Shown here: positions 1-9,313 of the stretch, one piece after another
Position numbering within the stretch: position 1 is the first letter of the stretch
Layout of the letters: every line of letters begins with the position of its first letter
Source: Lunularia cruciata
Lineage: Eukaryota; Streptophyta; Marchantiopsida; Lunulariales; Lunulariaceae
Direction of reading: 5' to 3'
Length of the DNA stretch: 64,000 bases
NCBI GenBank assembly: GCA_948567375.1
Contig: OX419762.1
Location: 35,383,034-35,447,033, forward strand
The notes under the pieces: generated by a model
Database searches by the model: none
What the model saw: only the letters and a program-made list of their open reading frames with translations
Told to the model about the DNA's origin: nothing
Program-made: the position numbers and the translations under genes

Positions 1-1941
1 TCAAGCTTGACAAAGTTATGCCAATTCTTGGGAATGGTTGGGTACTATAGGAGGTTCATCTTCTCATTTTCCAACAAGGCTTATGCATTGACCATCTACA
101 TGAAGAAGGGTGTAGATTACATGGTGATTTTGGAAGACAAGGAGGCTCTCAAAGCTTTTGAGGAGCTCAAGCAATCCCTTGTTGTAGCTCCAATTCTTGC
201 TAAACCTGATTGGAGTAAGCCTTTCATCCTCTACACTGATGCTTCTAATGTAGCTATAGGATGCACTCTTAGTCAATTAGACCAAAATGGGCATGATCAT
301 CCAATAGCTTATGCTAGTAGGCAGATGGTTTCAGCAGAGAAGAACTACTCTGTCACAGAGAGAGAAGGGTTGGCAATGATCTTTGGTCTCAAGAAGTTTA
401 GACACTACTTGATTGGAGGGAAAGCCACAATTGTCACGGATCACAAGGCTTTGAAGTACATCTTCAACAAGCCTAATGTTGAAGGGAGACTAGCAAGGTG
501 GATGATTCTCTTGTCTGAGTATGACTACACAATTGAGGATAGGCCAGGAAAGAAACATGCAAATGCTGATTTGTTATCTAGAGCCTATGATCATGATGGA
601 GATGAGCCAGTAGATGATTCCTTCCCGGATGAGGAGCTCATGACAATCTCAGTCACTCAAGAGGTTCCAATGGAGTACAAGGAGATTGTGGATTTTGTGA
701 CAAGAGGTAACTATCCAGAAGGGATGCATGCTAGGGAGAGGAAGGCCCTTGCAGCAAGATCTAGACCTTACACAATGGTGGATGATATTCTTTTTCACCA
801 AGGAGCAGATGGTCTACTTCGAAGAGCAGTGGGTAAGGAAGAGTCTATCCTACTCATAAAGGAGTTTCATGAAGGTTTAGTATGTGGAGGACACTTTGCA
901 GGAAAGGTGACTGCTTTCAAGATTCTAGATGCAGGTTACCATTGGAGAGGGATTTTCAAGGATTGTCTTGATTATTGCAAAACTTGTCATGTTTGTCAAG
1001 CTTTTGCTAGAAAGTCTACATCCACTCCACCACTTAGATCAATTCCATTGCTAGGACCCTTTGAGAAGTGGGGAATTGATTTTGTAGGACCTCTCAATAG
1101 AACCCCAAGGAACAATCGGTACATTGTGGTAGTTACTGATTACCTTACCAAGTGGGTTGAGGCTAGACCATTGAGGGACAAGAATGAAGATGAAGTGGGT
1201 AGATTTCTTTATGAACGCATTATCACTAGGTTTGGATGCCCTTTGGAGTTGGTTTCTGATAGAGGAGGAGAGTTTACAAGAAGCATTACTACAGCCATGC
1301 TACGACATTTCTCTATCACACATAGAGTAACTACATCCTATAAGCCAAATTCCAATGGCTTGGCAGAGAGAACCAATCAGACCTTGTGCATGATGTTGGC
1401 CAAAGATGCAGAAATGGAGGGGGCTAAACATCATTGGGACAAGAGGATTCATGCAGTTTTGTGGGAGTATAGGACAACCATGAAGACTTCCACTGGATAT
1501 TCTCCATTCCAATTGGTGTATGGTATTGAGTCTACCTTACCTATTCACTTTGATCTTCCTACCTTCCAAAGCATTCATAGGAGATTGAAGAAAGCACAAG
1601 GAAGTGATGCAGAGAAGTCAAGGAAGGATCAACTCATGGAGTTGGAAGAGGCAAGAGCAATTGCTATGGTTCGAGTGGAGCAAGCCCAAAGGAAACAAAA
1701 GGAGAGCTATGACAAGAGGCAAGGCAAGAAGAAGGTGGAGCCTTTCAAAGAAGGTGATTGGGTAATGTTGTTTGATTCCATTCGATTCAAGAGAGTACAA
1801 AAGAAGTTTTTGCCTAAGTACTTTGGACCTTTCATAGTAGAGAAGGTGTGGGGAAATTACACTTATGATCTCAAGGAGTTGGGAGGAAGACACTTTGATA
1901 GGATTAACCATGATAAGTTGAAGATGTACCATAGAAGGTAG
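1..1941 (+). CDS. Ty3/gypsy family A pol polyprotein, 3' part (RT end, RNase H, integrase)
   Basis: An open frame enters from the left edge and ends at the TAG at 1939-1941, so the 5' part of pol lies outside the window. The visible order is the end of reverse transcriptase (the FLGMVGYYRRF block), RNase H (YTDASNVAIG, later TDHKALK), a linker with the ADLLSR motif, the integrase zinc-binding region (HxGHF-type with CKTCHVC), and the integrase core with the three acidic positions in WGIDFVGPL, LVSDRGGEF and NGLAERTNQ. It closes with a GPF/Y-like module (YFGPFIVEKV). No chromodomain follows, which fits a non-chromovirus plant Ty3/gypsy lineage. The protein copies the element into DNA and integrates it. 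There is no internal stop over about 640 codons, so this copy is much better preserved than its relative B at 51766-58522. Confidence 0.93.
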   Translation, partial: SSLTKLCQFLGMVGYYRRFIFSFSNKAYALTIYMKKGVDYMVILEDKEALKAFEELKQSLVVAPILAKPDWSKPFILYTDASNVAIGCTLSQLDQNGHDHPIAYASRQMVSAEKNYSVTEREGLAMIFGLKKFRHYLIGGKATIVTDHKALKYIFNKPNVEGRLARWMILLSEYDYTIEDRPGKKHANADLLSRAYDHDGDEPVDDSFPDEELMTISVTQEVPMEYKEIVDFVTRGNYPEGMHARERKALAARSRPYTMVDDILFHQGADGLLRRAVGKEESILLIKEFHEGLVCGGHFAGKVTAFKILDAGYHWRGIFKDCLDYCKTCHVCQAFARKSTSTPPLRSIPLLGPFEKWGIDFVGPLNRTPRNNRYIVVVTDYLTKWVEARPLRDKNEDEVGRFLYERIITRFGCPLELVSDRGGEFTRSITTAMLRHFSITHRVTTSYKPNSNGLAERTNQTLCMMLAKDAEMEGAKHHWDKRIHAVLWEYRTTMKTSTGYSPFQLVYGIESTLPIHFDLPTFQSIHRRLKKAQGSDAEKSRKDQLMELEEARAIAMVRVEQAQRKQKESYDKRQGKKKVEPFKEGDWVMLFDSIRFKRVQKKFLPKYFGPFIVEKVWGNYTYDLKELGGRHFDRINHDKLKMYHRR

Positions 1942-1977
1942 AGAGACCTTCACTTTGATGACAAAGTGAAAACTTAG

Positions 1978-1989
1978 TCCGGGGGTAAA
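1978..1989 (+). promoter_or_regulatory. Polypurine tract of element A
   Basis: The purine-rich run GGGGGTAAA lies directly before the TG that opens the 3' LTR. This is the expected plus-strand priming site. The equivalent position before the LTR of copy B (57851-57858) reads AGGGTAAA. Confidence 0.6.
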
Positions 1990-2679
1990 TGTAACACCCA
2001 TTTGTGCATGTGTGTGGTATTGTGATATTTAGCTTGGTATTACAAGTACTTAAGAGATATTATTTATATAGAGATAAAGGATGGTTCTATATTAGTCATG
2101 GTTAGCTAAAGTTAGTCATAGCTAAGATAGATGGGACCTTACTTTAGAGGAAGTAGAAAAGATGAGCACCACTATTTTGGATTTTAGTGTGTTGACTTGG
2201 TATTATTCCTAGGTGTTTGGCTTTGGGGAAAGAGTTGAGAACTCTTGGGCCCGCAAGCCTTTTTGTTTTGGATTCTTCTTTAGTCCAAGGATAGCCCATG
2301 TGAAGGAATCCTTGCTTTAGTGGTTGGGTCAAGATAAGACCACATGCTTAGGGGAATATGCCCATGTGAATGGATATTCCTTTCTACTTTTTGACTTTAC
2401 TTGACTTTTAGTCTAGTAACTTGAGTTACTACGGTAATTAGTAACTTTGGTACGTAACTATTTCACAAGTATATAAACAAGGAGTGAGGAGGTACTCATC
2501 ATCCTTTCATTTGCAACTATCTCTCTTTCATTGAGTTCTCTAGTGAGCAATGTCTTGAGTCTTGGAGTGTTAGCCTTGGAGGAGTATGATGGAGTTGGGG
2601 TTCCTTGCCTTCTTAGTCCATGGTGCGCTACCATAATAGCCATCAGAGGTTCATCCAGAGTGAGAGATAGGCCGGCTCA
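1990..2679 (+). repeat. 3' LTR of element A
   Basis: It begins TGTAACACCC and ends CA at 2679. The same sequence recurs at 57859-58522 (3' LTR of copy B), and its 5' part at 51766-52072. The right end was set by aligning the two full copies, which stop matching at the CA. Directly downstream begins family C sequence, so element A probably inserted into copy C1. The target duplication cannot be checked because the left end of A is outside the window. Confidence 0.85.
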
Positions 2680-2689
2680 CAGTACGTAG

Positions 2690-3135
2690 TGGGTTTACTT
2701 GGAGTGGTACGCGCTATCTTAGGTCCAAGTGAGGGAGGAGATTGACTATGAGTTGGAGTTTGATACAAGAGTTGATTCAGTTGAGAGTGCACTTGGTGTG
2801 TCCGCACCGTTGTTGTGAGACATGGACGAGATTTATGGGGCCTCCAAAGGCCCTAGGCGTTACCCTGGTATAGTGGGTACCATTGAGTTGGATGACTTCA
2901 TCCAGGAGTTTGATAGTCGGTATAATCTGTAGCAGATGCGAAACCCAACTTTGTTTACACCCTTCATGGCATAGAAGTGGTTGTTTTAGCATCTAGAGGA
3001 TCCACCAATGGATGACTACCATGAGTTCAAGAGAGCTATTTTCAAGGAGATCGAGTTATGGAGACAATATTGGTCTTCAAACTATATCCCTATCACTTAA
3101 GGTTTGGTCGTTAAGAGTAGATTGGCTGTTTGGTT
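2690..3135 (+). pseudogene. Family C gag fragment (C1)
   Basis: It is very similar to 27810-28260 of C2: the shared stretch starts at GGGTTTACTTGGAGTGG and continues through the block encoding the WDMD and YGASKGP peptides. The gag 5' end is missing because element A sits to the left. The zinc-knuckle part is missing because of an internal deletion near 3105-3140, where the short repeat AGTAGATTGGC occurs on both sides. In-frame stops are present. Confidence 0.7.
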
Positions 3136-3159
3136 GCCAGGAGTAGATTGGCCAAGGAA

Positions 3160-3400
3160 GGTCTATACACCATAGAGAGTCTAGTTAGACTCTGGTGCAC
3201 AACCCCTTATGTTGGGGAAGGCTTTAGTTCTTGGTCTAGAATTACAGAAGACCAATGTGGAGAGGTATCCATTTCAGATCCAAACATCTCTAGGTGGACG
3301 TTCAACACAATATATCCCAAATGGAGAGCTTGTTGTCCAAGTTCAGCCTGGTCATCCGATTGATAGCTCAGTGGTGAGAGCTAGGCTATTGCAACAATAG
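3160..3400 (+). pseudogene. Family C aspartic protease remnant (C1)
   Basis: Around 3186-3210 the plus strand encodes LDSGAQP, the catalytic Asp-Ser-Gly-Ala signature of retroviral-type aspartic proteases. It is followed by the stretch NVERYPFQIQTSLGG, which is shared with C2 at about 29990-30045. In the family this enzyme cuts the polyprotein. A stop lies just before the motif, so the copy is dead. C2 has SSV in place of SGA at the active site. Confidence 0.65.
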
Positions 3401-3576
3401 TTGAGTCATATGATGTGCTAGCTGGGGGAGTAGTGTTATATCCCATGGGTTTCAGCATTGAATATTGGGAGGAGACAACCTCCTATAGACCAGGTTGGTA
3501 GTCTCGTGAGGGACGGGTATGTTGCCTACCAGTATGCTTCAGTAGTGGCAGTCTTGGCTCACTACAGTTCAAGACC

Positions 3577-3945
3577 ATGGCAACATCAATTTTAGCTTTT
3601 AGTGGTGCAATTACTTGGCCTGGTGACTTGTTGGAGGAGAACGCCCATGTAGAGGATACTCTAGTACCAAAGGAGATCACTCAGATTTGGAGTATGAGTG
3701 GGATTGTTCCATCCACCTTGGATGTTCCATTGTGGAGTTCAGAGGCGACGTTGCAACAGGCTTGGAGTGGAGCCTTTGTAGCATCGGGAGATAAGTGTGA
3801 GGATGAGCCTCCAAAGTCAATTACTTTGACACCTCTGGATATCACACTCATTGCTTGGCACTATCTAGTAGAGTGGATATGTCTATTGGAGTTGTTTGGT
3901 GGGATTAGCACCTGACTAGCTGTGGTATTACAGACGGGTATATGA
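3577..3945 (+). pseudogene. N-terminal part of retroelement DNA methyltransferase (C1, truncated after motif I)
   Basis: An open frame of 112 codons starts at ATG 3577 and matches the C2 methyltransferase region from its ATG at 30321. It reaches motif I, LELFGGIST (3886-3912), the S-adenosylmethionine-binding loop of cytosine-5 methyltransferases. The frame then meets a TGA. Within about 30 bases the sequence jumps to the RT start (PINQQTRAD). The catalytic Pro-Cys-Gln motif and everything after it in C2 is absent here, so the copy cannot encode an active enzyme. Confidence 0.72.
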
Positions 3946-5050
3946 GTATAGAGTTGTCCTATCAACCAACAAACAAGGGCTGATCTGTATGCCATGCCTA
4001 TAGCGGAGGAGATTTTTGATGCAATTGGGCATGCAAAGGTCTTTAGTACTTTGGATCTTTGAGCGGGATATCATCAGTTGCTGATCAAGGAGGAGGATAA
4101 GTCCAAGACAACATTTTGGGCTATTGATCCTTACGGTAAGGATGTGTTATATCAATGGAGGTTCTTACTATTTGGGTTAAAGAATGCTCTTGCTGAGTTC
4201 CAGAGGGTCATGGATAGGATCCTAGCTGGATTGGATTTTGCTTGGTGTTATATTGATGACATTTTGGTCTATAGCACTACTGTAGAGGAGCATGAGAGAC
4301 AATTGTTGGAGGTGTTTGAGAGGTTGAGATCTCATGGACTCAAATTACATCATGGGAAGTGTAGGTTCTTCCATGAGCAAGTTGAGTATTTGGGTCACAC
4401 TATCTACCCCGGAAGACTTGGTGTTTAGCAGACCAAGGTGGAGGCTATTGCACGTATTCCTTGGCCTATGGATGTGAGCAAAGTGCGAGCATTTCTTGGG
4501 TTGGAAAACTTCTATTGCCGCTATGTTAGAGGATTTAGTGCCATTACCAAGGCCTTGACAAAGTTGACCATGCTTACACAGGAGTGGTGTTGGGGAGATG
4601 AGCAAGAGAGAGCTTTTGTAGAGCTCAAGGAGAGGTTGACATTTGCTCCTATTTTGAGGAGACCGATCAAAGGACGACCCTTTCAGGTTCATACTGATTG
4701 GAGTCTGTTGGGGCTTGGAGCAGTGTTCACCCAACATGATGATGAGGGAAGGAGTTAGTGGTGGCCTATGCTAGTCATTCCAACAATTCAGCGGAAGCAA
4801 AGTACAATTCATATGAGGGAGAGTGCTTGGCAACAATTTGGATAGTAGCACATTTTTGATGTTACCTATTTGGTAACCCCTTCACTCTCATCATCAGCCA
4901 CTGAAGTGGTTGATAGAGTCCGACAAGCTTTCAAGGAAGCTTGCATGATGGGCTCTGATTTTATAGGAGTATGATTTCATGGTTTTTTACAGGCCTAGAG
5001 TGGTGAACCATGATGCAGATGGGTTGAGTAGAAACCCATGTCCCAACCAG
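3946..5050 (+). pseudogene. Family C reverse transcriptase and RNase H (C1)
   Basis: RT blocks can be read in order: RADLYAMP, VFSTLDL (stop) AGYHQL, FGLKNALAEFQRVMD and the catalytic YIDDILVYS box at about 4249-4275. These are followed by the VEYLGH block, the connection block AFLGLENFYCRYV, and RNase H starting at VHTDWSLLGLGAV. Around 4990-5040 the peptide NHDADGLSRNP ends the RNase H part, a motif typical of this position. The RT polymerises cDNA and RNase H removes the RNA template. In-frame stops at about 4060 and 4427 and several frame changes make it non-functional. The catalytic DD pair itself is kept. Confidence 0.85.
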
Positions 5051-5199
5051 TAGGATCAGACCGGAGCACATTGGCATGGTGAGACACATGAGGAGATGGT
5101 GCTAGGTTGGCATTCATCAACCTTTTTGTGTATATTTTTAGAGGCTTTAGTGGTATCTCTCTCAATGCATACAGGAGGAGTAATTAAGGTCATAGATCC

Positions 5200-6655
5200 A
5201 AAGAGTGAAGATATTGGTACAATTTAGCAATGATGTCTTAATGATGGACTATCTTTGCACTGGTGTTGTGGGTGGCACAGTTGGGGCCAAGGAGAGAGAC
5301 CGTGTTCTTCAGCAAGCCAGACGGTTCATATTGGAGGGCATACACCTTTTGCATGTATGGGAAGATGGTAGAGTGCGAGTAGTACCACTTCCATCTTAGA
5401 GACCAAAATTGGTCGGTCATGCTCATGAGGAGCTAGGACATTTTGGAGTAAAGCGTACATATAGCTTACTCCAGAGTCATTATTGGTGGCACAATATGCA
5501 AACCAAGGTACACCAATTTTTTTCTAGATGTGTGGTTTTTGACCAAGTTAGAGCATCATTCAATGCTCTTACGCCACAATTACACCCATTACCTATCATG
5601 GGATTGGGTTACCATTGGAGTTTGGACTTCGCTGGACCTTTACCGCTGATTGTGAGACATCATTAGTATGCTTTGGTGATGGTGGAGCACTTCTCCAAGT
5701 GGATTGAGTTGGTGGCACTTCCTGACAAGTCTAGTGAAGGGACAACTTACTCGTTCCCGGATTGAGTTCTTAGTCATTTTGGTGTACCAATTGAGTTTTT
5801 GACTGATAAGGGTACAAAGTTCTTGGGAGAGTTTCAGGTCTTGTGTGACAAGGCTTTGATTGATCATTTTACTACATCTTGAGATCACCTTGAGGTAGAT
5901 GGCTTAGCAGAGAGAGTGGTTCAGACAATGAAGAGAGGATTGCAAAAGTATGGTTTGTAGAGAGTCCACTTGGGAGATTGGGATCTCCAGTTACCTTGGT
6001 TGGCCATGAGCTATCGGTTCAGCTGGAAAGATACCTTAAAATCCTTCTCTCCATAGTTTCTACTCTTTGGACAAGATCCAGTTTTACTTGCAACCATTCA
6101 TCAAGATGCTACTGTAGTCTTGGACTTGGATGATCCAGATGTATGGATGAGTGCATGTTCTCAACGGGCAAAGATCTTTCGGAGAGTGATGCCGATGGCC
6201 TTTGAGAACTTGGCAATTGCTTAGCAAAGAGATACTTTACACTATGCTACCATTTGAGGAGGAGGTTATAGACCATAGATCCGTCAATTTCATCCATGCG
6301 ATTATGTATATCTACAACAGACAACACCGACGACACTTGATGTTTTGACAAGCCACACTATCTTGAGAGTGTGTGAGGTTTTGCCATATGGAGTCCTTGT
6401 GTTAGAAGGACGTGATGGGGTTGTTTGGAAGGATCATGTGTGCAATTGTGTGCCATGCCACCTCCCAAACATTGATGGTACTATGGACCCAAGCTTGGCA
6501 CTTGTACGTGCAGGCTTGAGGTGTATGTTATGTGGCTCTTCTGGTGGAGCTACTACTATGTTAGTGTGTGATAGCTGTTTGAGAGGATGGTATGTATGAC
6601 TCCTCCTTTGAGGGTGGTTCCTCAAGGATCGTGGTTATGTCCTAGATGTACTTGA
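5200..6655 (+). pseudogene. Family C integrase with C-terminal PHD-like zinc finger (C1)
   Basis: The zinc-binding region begins near 5409 (HEELGHFGVKRTY). The core shows WSLDFAGPL near 5620, EFLTDKGTKFLGEF near 5790 and LAERVVQTMKRG near 5908, which carry the three catalytic acidic residues. A GPF/Y-like module follows near 6290-6470 (CDYVYLQQ, then VLEGRDGVVWKDHV). Instead of a chromodomain, the protein then runs into a Cys-rich module (6522-6655). Integrase joins element DNA to the genome, and C-terminal reader domains in this family are known to guide target choice. Stops and one frameshift inside the module show the copy is dead. Confidence 0.8.
6522..6655 (+). other. PHD-finger-like module at the integrase C-terminus
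   Basis: Cys codons lie at 6522 and 6531 (C-x2-C). A second pair follows at 6567 and 6576, within LVCDSCLRGWY. After a one-base frame change there is Cys 6593, then TPPLRVVPQGSWLCPRC with Cys codons at 6638 and 6647 and a TGA at 6653. Spacing, the acidic residue after the third Cys, the Pro-Pro-Leu turn and the Trp two residues before the last Cys pair all match a PHD finger. The expected His is read as Tyr (TAT), a change that a single C-to-T mutation of CAT would produce. PHD fingers usually read histone H3 tails. The fold is inferred from spacing only. Confidence 0.72.
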
Positions 6656-6800
6656 CCTATAGCTAGTTCATTCTTTAGATGGTATAGATTGCAGACAAGC
6701 GATTAATGATGGGGCTCCATAGCACCCGGCCTCTTGATCTTTGCCCATATATTTGGAGTCACTGGCTATTTGGATTTAAAGGGACCTAACTGCCAACTAG

Positions 6801-6812
6801 GGAGGAGGTGAT
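6801..6812 (+). promoter_or_regulatory. Polypurine tract of C1
   Basis: GGAGGAGGTGAT lies immediately before the LTR start TGTGGCACTTTAGAGCC. It has the expected position and composition for the plus-strand primer. Confidence 0.5.
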
Positions 6813-7362
6813 TGTGGCACTTTAGAGCCCATGTATGACTTATGTGTGAGTTGTGCTTCTATAGTGTATGATGTTGACAGTGATGTATGTTGTGTAGCGA
6901 TGTATATACACATGATAGTTGTCACGCTATTTGTAGTGTCGCATCTAGATTGCTTGAACACTAGAGTTTTAGTGATAAGTAGTTAGAGTTATTTCAGCAG
7001 TTTCTCAAAGACTACTTTCCGGTAGTCAGATTTTGTGTTCAAGGTACTGACTTCACGGTGGGGCCCACTATCACTTTGCACCGTTTGCACCATCGAGTGA
7101 GCCGTCAGTGGGACCATAGGTTTTCAGACCTAGCTCAAGTCTAGGGGTATACTTTTGAAGTGCAGCTCCAGAGAGCTCACTTCTCTGATGTTGAGTCTTC
7201 AAGTTCTTGGCTATGGTGGACAGAGGCCGGTGAGCATCACTTGGATTCTCTTAGCTAGAGTGGGTGTGGCTTGACTGTAATCAATAACCAGTTGTTGGGA
7301 GTTTATAGAGTGATAGATCATGTACTGATTTGAGTTGAGTTGAGTTGAGAGTGGTAAATAAG
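6813..7362 (+). repeat. LTR of family C (C1 3' LTR, first copy)
   Basis: It starts TGTGGCACTTTAGAGCC. The same segment recurs at 7374-7770, partly at 7773-7893, and as a 3' portion at 25984-26425. The right end is uncertain: the match between this copy and 25984-26425 fades at about 7362, near GTAAATA or GTAAACA. C2, however, may continue to 27320. The C1 LTR may therefore be cut short where the next copy begins. Confidence 0.65.
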
Positions 7363-7373
7363 CTGATTATTGT

Positions 7374-7893
7374 GGCACTTTAGAGCCTATGTTTGACTTA
7401 TGTGTGAGTTGTGCTTCTATAGTGTATGATGTTGACAGTGATATATGTTATGTAATGATGTATATACGCATAATAGCTGTCATGCCATTTGTAGTGTCGC
7501 ATCTAGATTGCTCGGACACTGGAGTTCCAGTGATAGTAGTTAGAGTTATTTCAGCAGTTTCTCAAAGACTACTTTTTGATGGTCAGATTTTGTGTTTGGG
7601 GTACTGACTTCATAGTAGGGCCCACCGTCACTTTGCACCGTTTGCACCATCAAGTATGCTGTCAGCGGGACCATTAGGGTTTCAGACCTAGCTCAAGTCC
7701 AAGGGTATACTTTCAAAGTGCAGCTCCAAAGAGCTCACTTCTTTGATGTTGAGTCTTCGAGTTCCTGGCTATGGTGATTTTGGCACTTTAGAGCCTATGT
7801 ATGACTTATGTATGAGTTTTGCTTCTAAAGTGTATGATGTTTACAACAATGTTTGTTGGGGAGCGATGTATATACGCACAACACCTTAGCATG
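7374..7893 (+). repeat. Two further truncated family C LTR copies in tandem
   Basis: The segment 7374-7770 repeats the LTR from its TGTGGCAC start up to GGCTATGGTG. There it breaks off and a third copy starts at once with TGATTTTGGCACTTTAG. The third copy breaks at about 7893, after the GTATATACGCAC stretch. The missing continuation of this third copy is what appears at 25984, beginning TTGTCACGCTATTTG, about 18 kb away. Confidence 0.65.
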
Positions 7894-8542
7894 AGTGACT
7901 CTCCATGTGCTTCAGTCACTGGTATTGGGTTTTAGGATGTCTCTCCTTTGTGCATTGCTTGATTATTCTTGAAGATACGTACTTGACTTTGCAATCCCTC
8001 CATGGTCATCTTGATCTCCCAAAACTCATTCAACATTCCCTGCATTCCTTGCATCAACTCTTGCAACTACTGATCCATGATTCCTACACATAGCACTGCT
8101 CAATTGCTACTTCCTTCTTCTAAAGAGGGTTCATATGATTACTCAAGAGGGAGCATGAACTATTAGTACTACCATTGGGACCTCAAAGGCTATCACTTGT
8201 TGATTTCTCTTCACCAAAATTGCAAACTACAAAAATCCCTAAACATTATTTTTGGTCAAATCACATAACGGATTTCTTCTTGAGTGTTGAAAGAGAGAGA
8301 ATTTGGTACATTCAAATCCATCATAATAGAATTTAGATCATTAAATCCCACTCTCTTTCATTGATCACCATAGGAAAAATCATTGGGTTTGGTGAATTCA
8401 TCACTGTATCCATGAACTCTGCTTCGAAATCAAAAACAAGACACACTCTCACTTGCTCACATTGGATATATATAATCTTGATGTAGAATGCATTCAAGAA
8501 TAGAAAGCAAGGTGCTGGGTATTGTCCTCTTGGAGCCTCCAT
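7894..8542 (-). pseudogene. Family E gag N-terminal remnant (copy E')
   Basis: On the minus strand, from the ATG at 8542, the peptide MEAPRGQYPAPCFLFLNAF matches the family E start at 39558 (MDAPRGQFLAPSFPFLNPF). Further on MNSPNPM is shared. The region near 8050-7930 matches the E coiled-coil-like stretch encoded near 40030-40140. The fragment stops at the junction with the C LTR at about 7893, so all of pol is missing. Frameshifts and stops are present. It is the internal 5' end of the element whose LTR is at 8683-8890 plus 14539-14923. Confidence 0.7.
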
Positions 8543-8670
8543 TCCATCCTCTCTAGCACACTCCTTAACTATCAATTACACTTTGGGGTCTCTACTCAAA
8601 AATTTACTCAATCTTAGTAGCCCATGTTCTTCCCAAATGGGGGATCTGCTCTCTTGGATTGAAAAACCTG

Positions 8671-8681
8671 CACTAATACCA
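8671..8681 (-). other. Degenerate primer-binding site of copy E'
   Basis: The minus strand reads TGGTATTAGTG next to the LTR end, where intact copy E has TGGTATCAGAGTG. The resemblance to the initiator tRNA-Met primer site and the position identify it. Confidence 0.55.
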
Positions 8682-8682
8682 T

Positions 8683-8890
8683 TATAATCTTCTCAGGATA
8701 GGGGACCTAAAGAGAAACACTAAAGAAGAAACACGTAATTGCACACTCCACCTTCGATGCCCCAAAGGAGCACCTTGATTGTATTATATAGCAAAGAGGA
8801 CACCACCAAAGGAAGCTCTATTCTTGGATCAGATACATGGATTGATGACCTATAAGCAAGCTATGCCCTTAGATTGGTTGCATGCATGGG
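8683..8890 (-). repeat. Family E LTR (copy E'), 3' portion, split by D1
   Basis: The minus strand matches the U5 side of the E LTR (39230-39417), including the TATATAATA-like box and the block around GGAGCTTCC. The LTR continues on the other side of D1 at 14539-14923. The five bases 8886-8890 (ATGGG) are the left copy of the D1 target duplication. Confidence 0.75.
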
Positions 8891-9313
8891 TGTAAAAGAC
8901 CGAAACCGAGGAGAGAAATAGGAGAATGGAAATTCACATTGGGACACTTGAATGAGGGAAAACTCCGAATGCCTAGCATGAGCTTCGGCCTTGGTATTTA
9001 TAGGTATCATACAAGTCCCTTGAAGCTTCTCAAGAAGCTTCCTTGAGCCGCTTTCTTGGAGTGCAAGCCAAGTTAACTAGGAAGCTTCTCAAGAAGCTTC
9101 CTTCTAGAAGCCGCCTACTTGGCGTGCAAGCTAAGCTAGTTAGAAGCTTCTAGAAGCTTCCTTCTAGAAGCTACCTGCTTAGGGCGCAAGTTAACTAGTT
9201 AGGAAGCTTCCTAAGAAGCTTCTTAGATGCTTCTAGAATATTCTAGGCTATTTTGTCTTATTCTCTACTTCGTAAGCTCAACTAACTTCGTCACTAAACT
9301 CCATATTGTTACA
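8891..9313 (-). repeat. 3' LTR of D1
   Basis: It starts TG and ends CA on either strand. It is identical to 14111-14533 except for one base. In element orientation a TATAAATA box lies at plus-strand positions 9002-8995, and an array of GAAnnTTC units upstream of it (9022-9243). The pol stop codon lies inside this LTR at 9278-9280. Confidence 0.95.

Larger units (their letters stand above)
2680..7362 (+). mobile_element. Ty3/gypsy family C, copy 1 (C1), decayed, 3' LTR included
   Basis: The copy aligns in pieces with C2 (25984-38679). The pieces are gag (2690-3105), protease (3160-3400), N-terminus of the methyltransferase (3577-3945), RT and RNase H (3946-5050), integrase with a C-terminal PHD-like module (5200-6655), then a polypurine tract and LTR. 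Two internal deletions relative to C2 are clear. One is about 1.6 kb between gag and protease near 3105-3140. The other, also about 1.6 kb, joins methyltransferase motif I to the RT start near 3945. Stop codons and frameshifts occur throughout, so it cannot move by itself. Confidence 0.85.

Noticed and set aside
3420-3470. GGGGGAGTAGTGTTATATCCC looks like a polypurine tract followed by an LTR start
   Set aside because: The same sequence lies at the same internal position in C2 (about 30168-30200), between protease and methyltransferase, and no LTR body follows. It is part of family C internal sequence.
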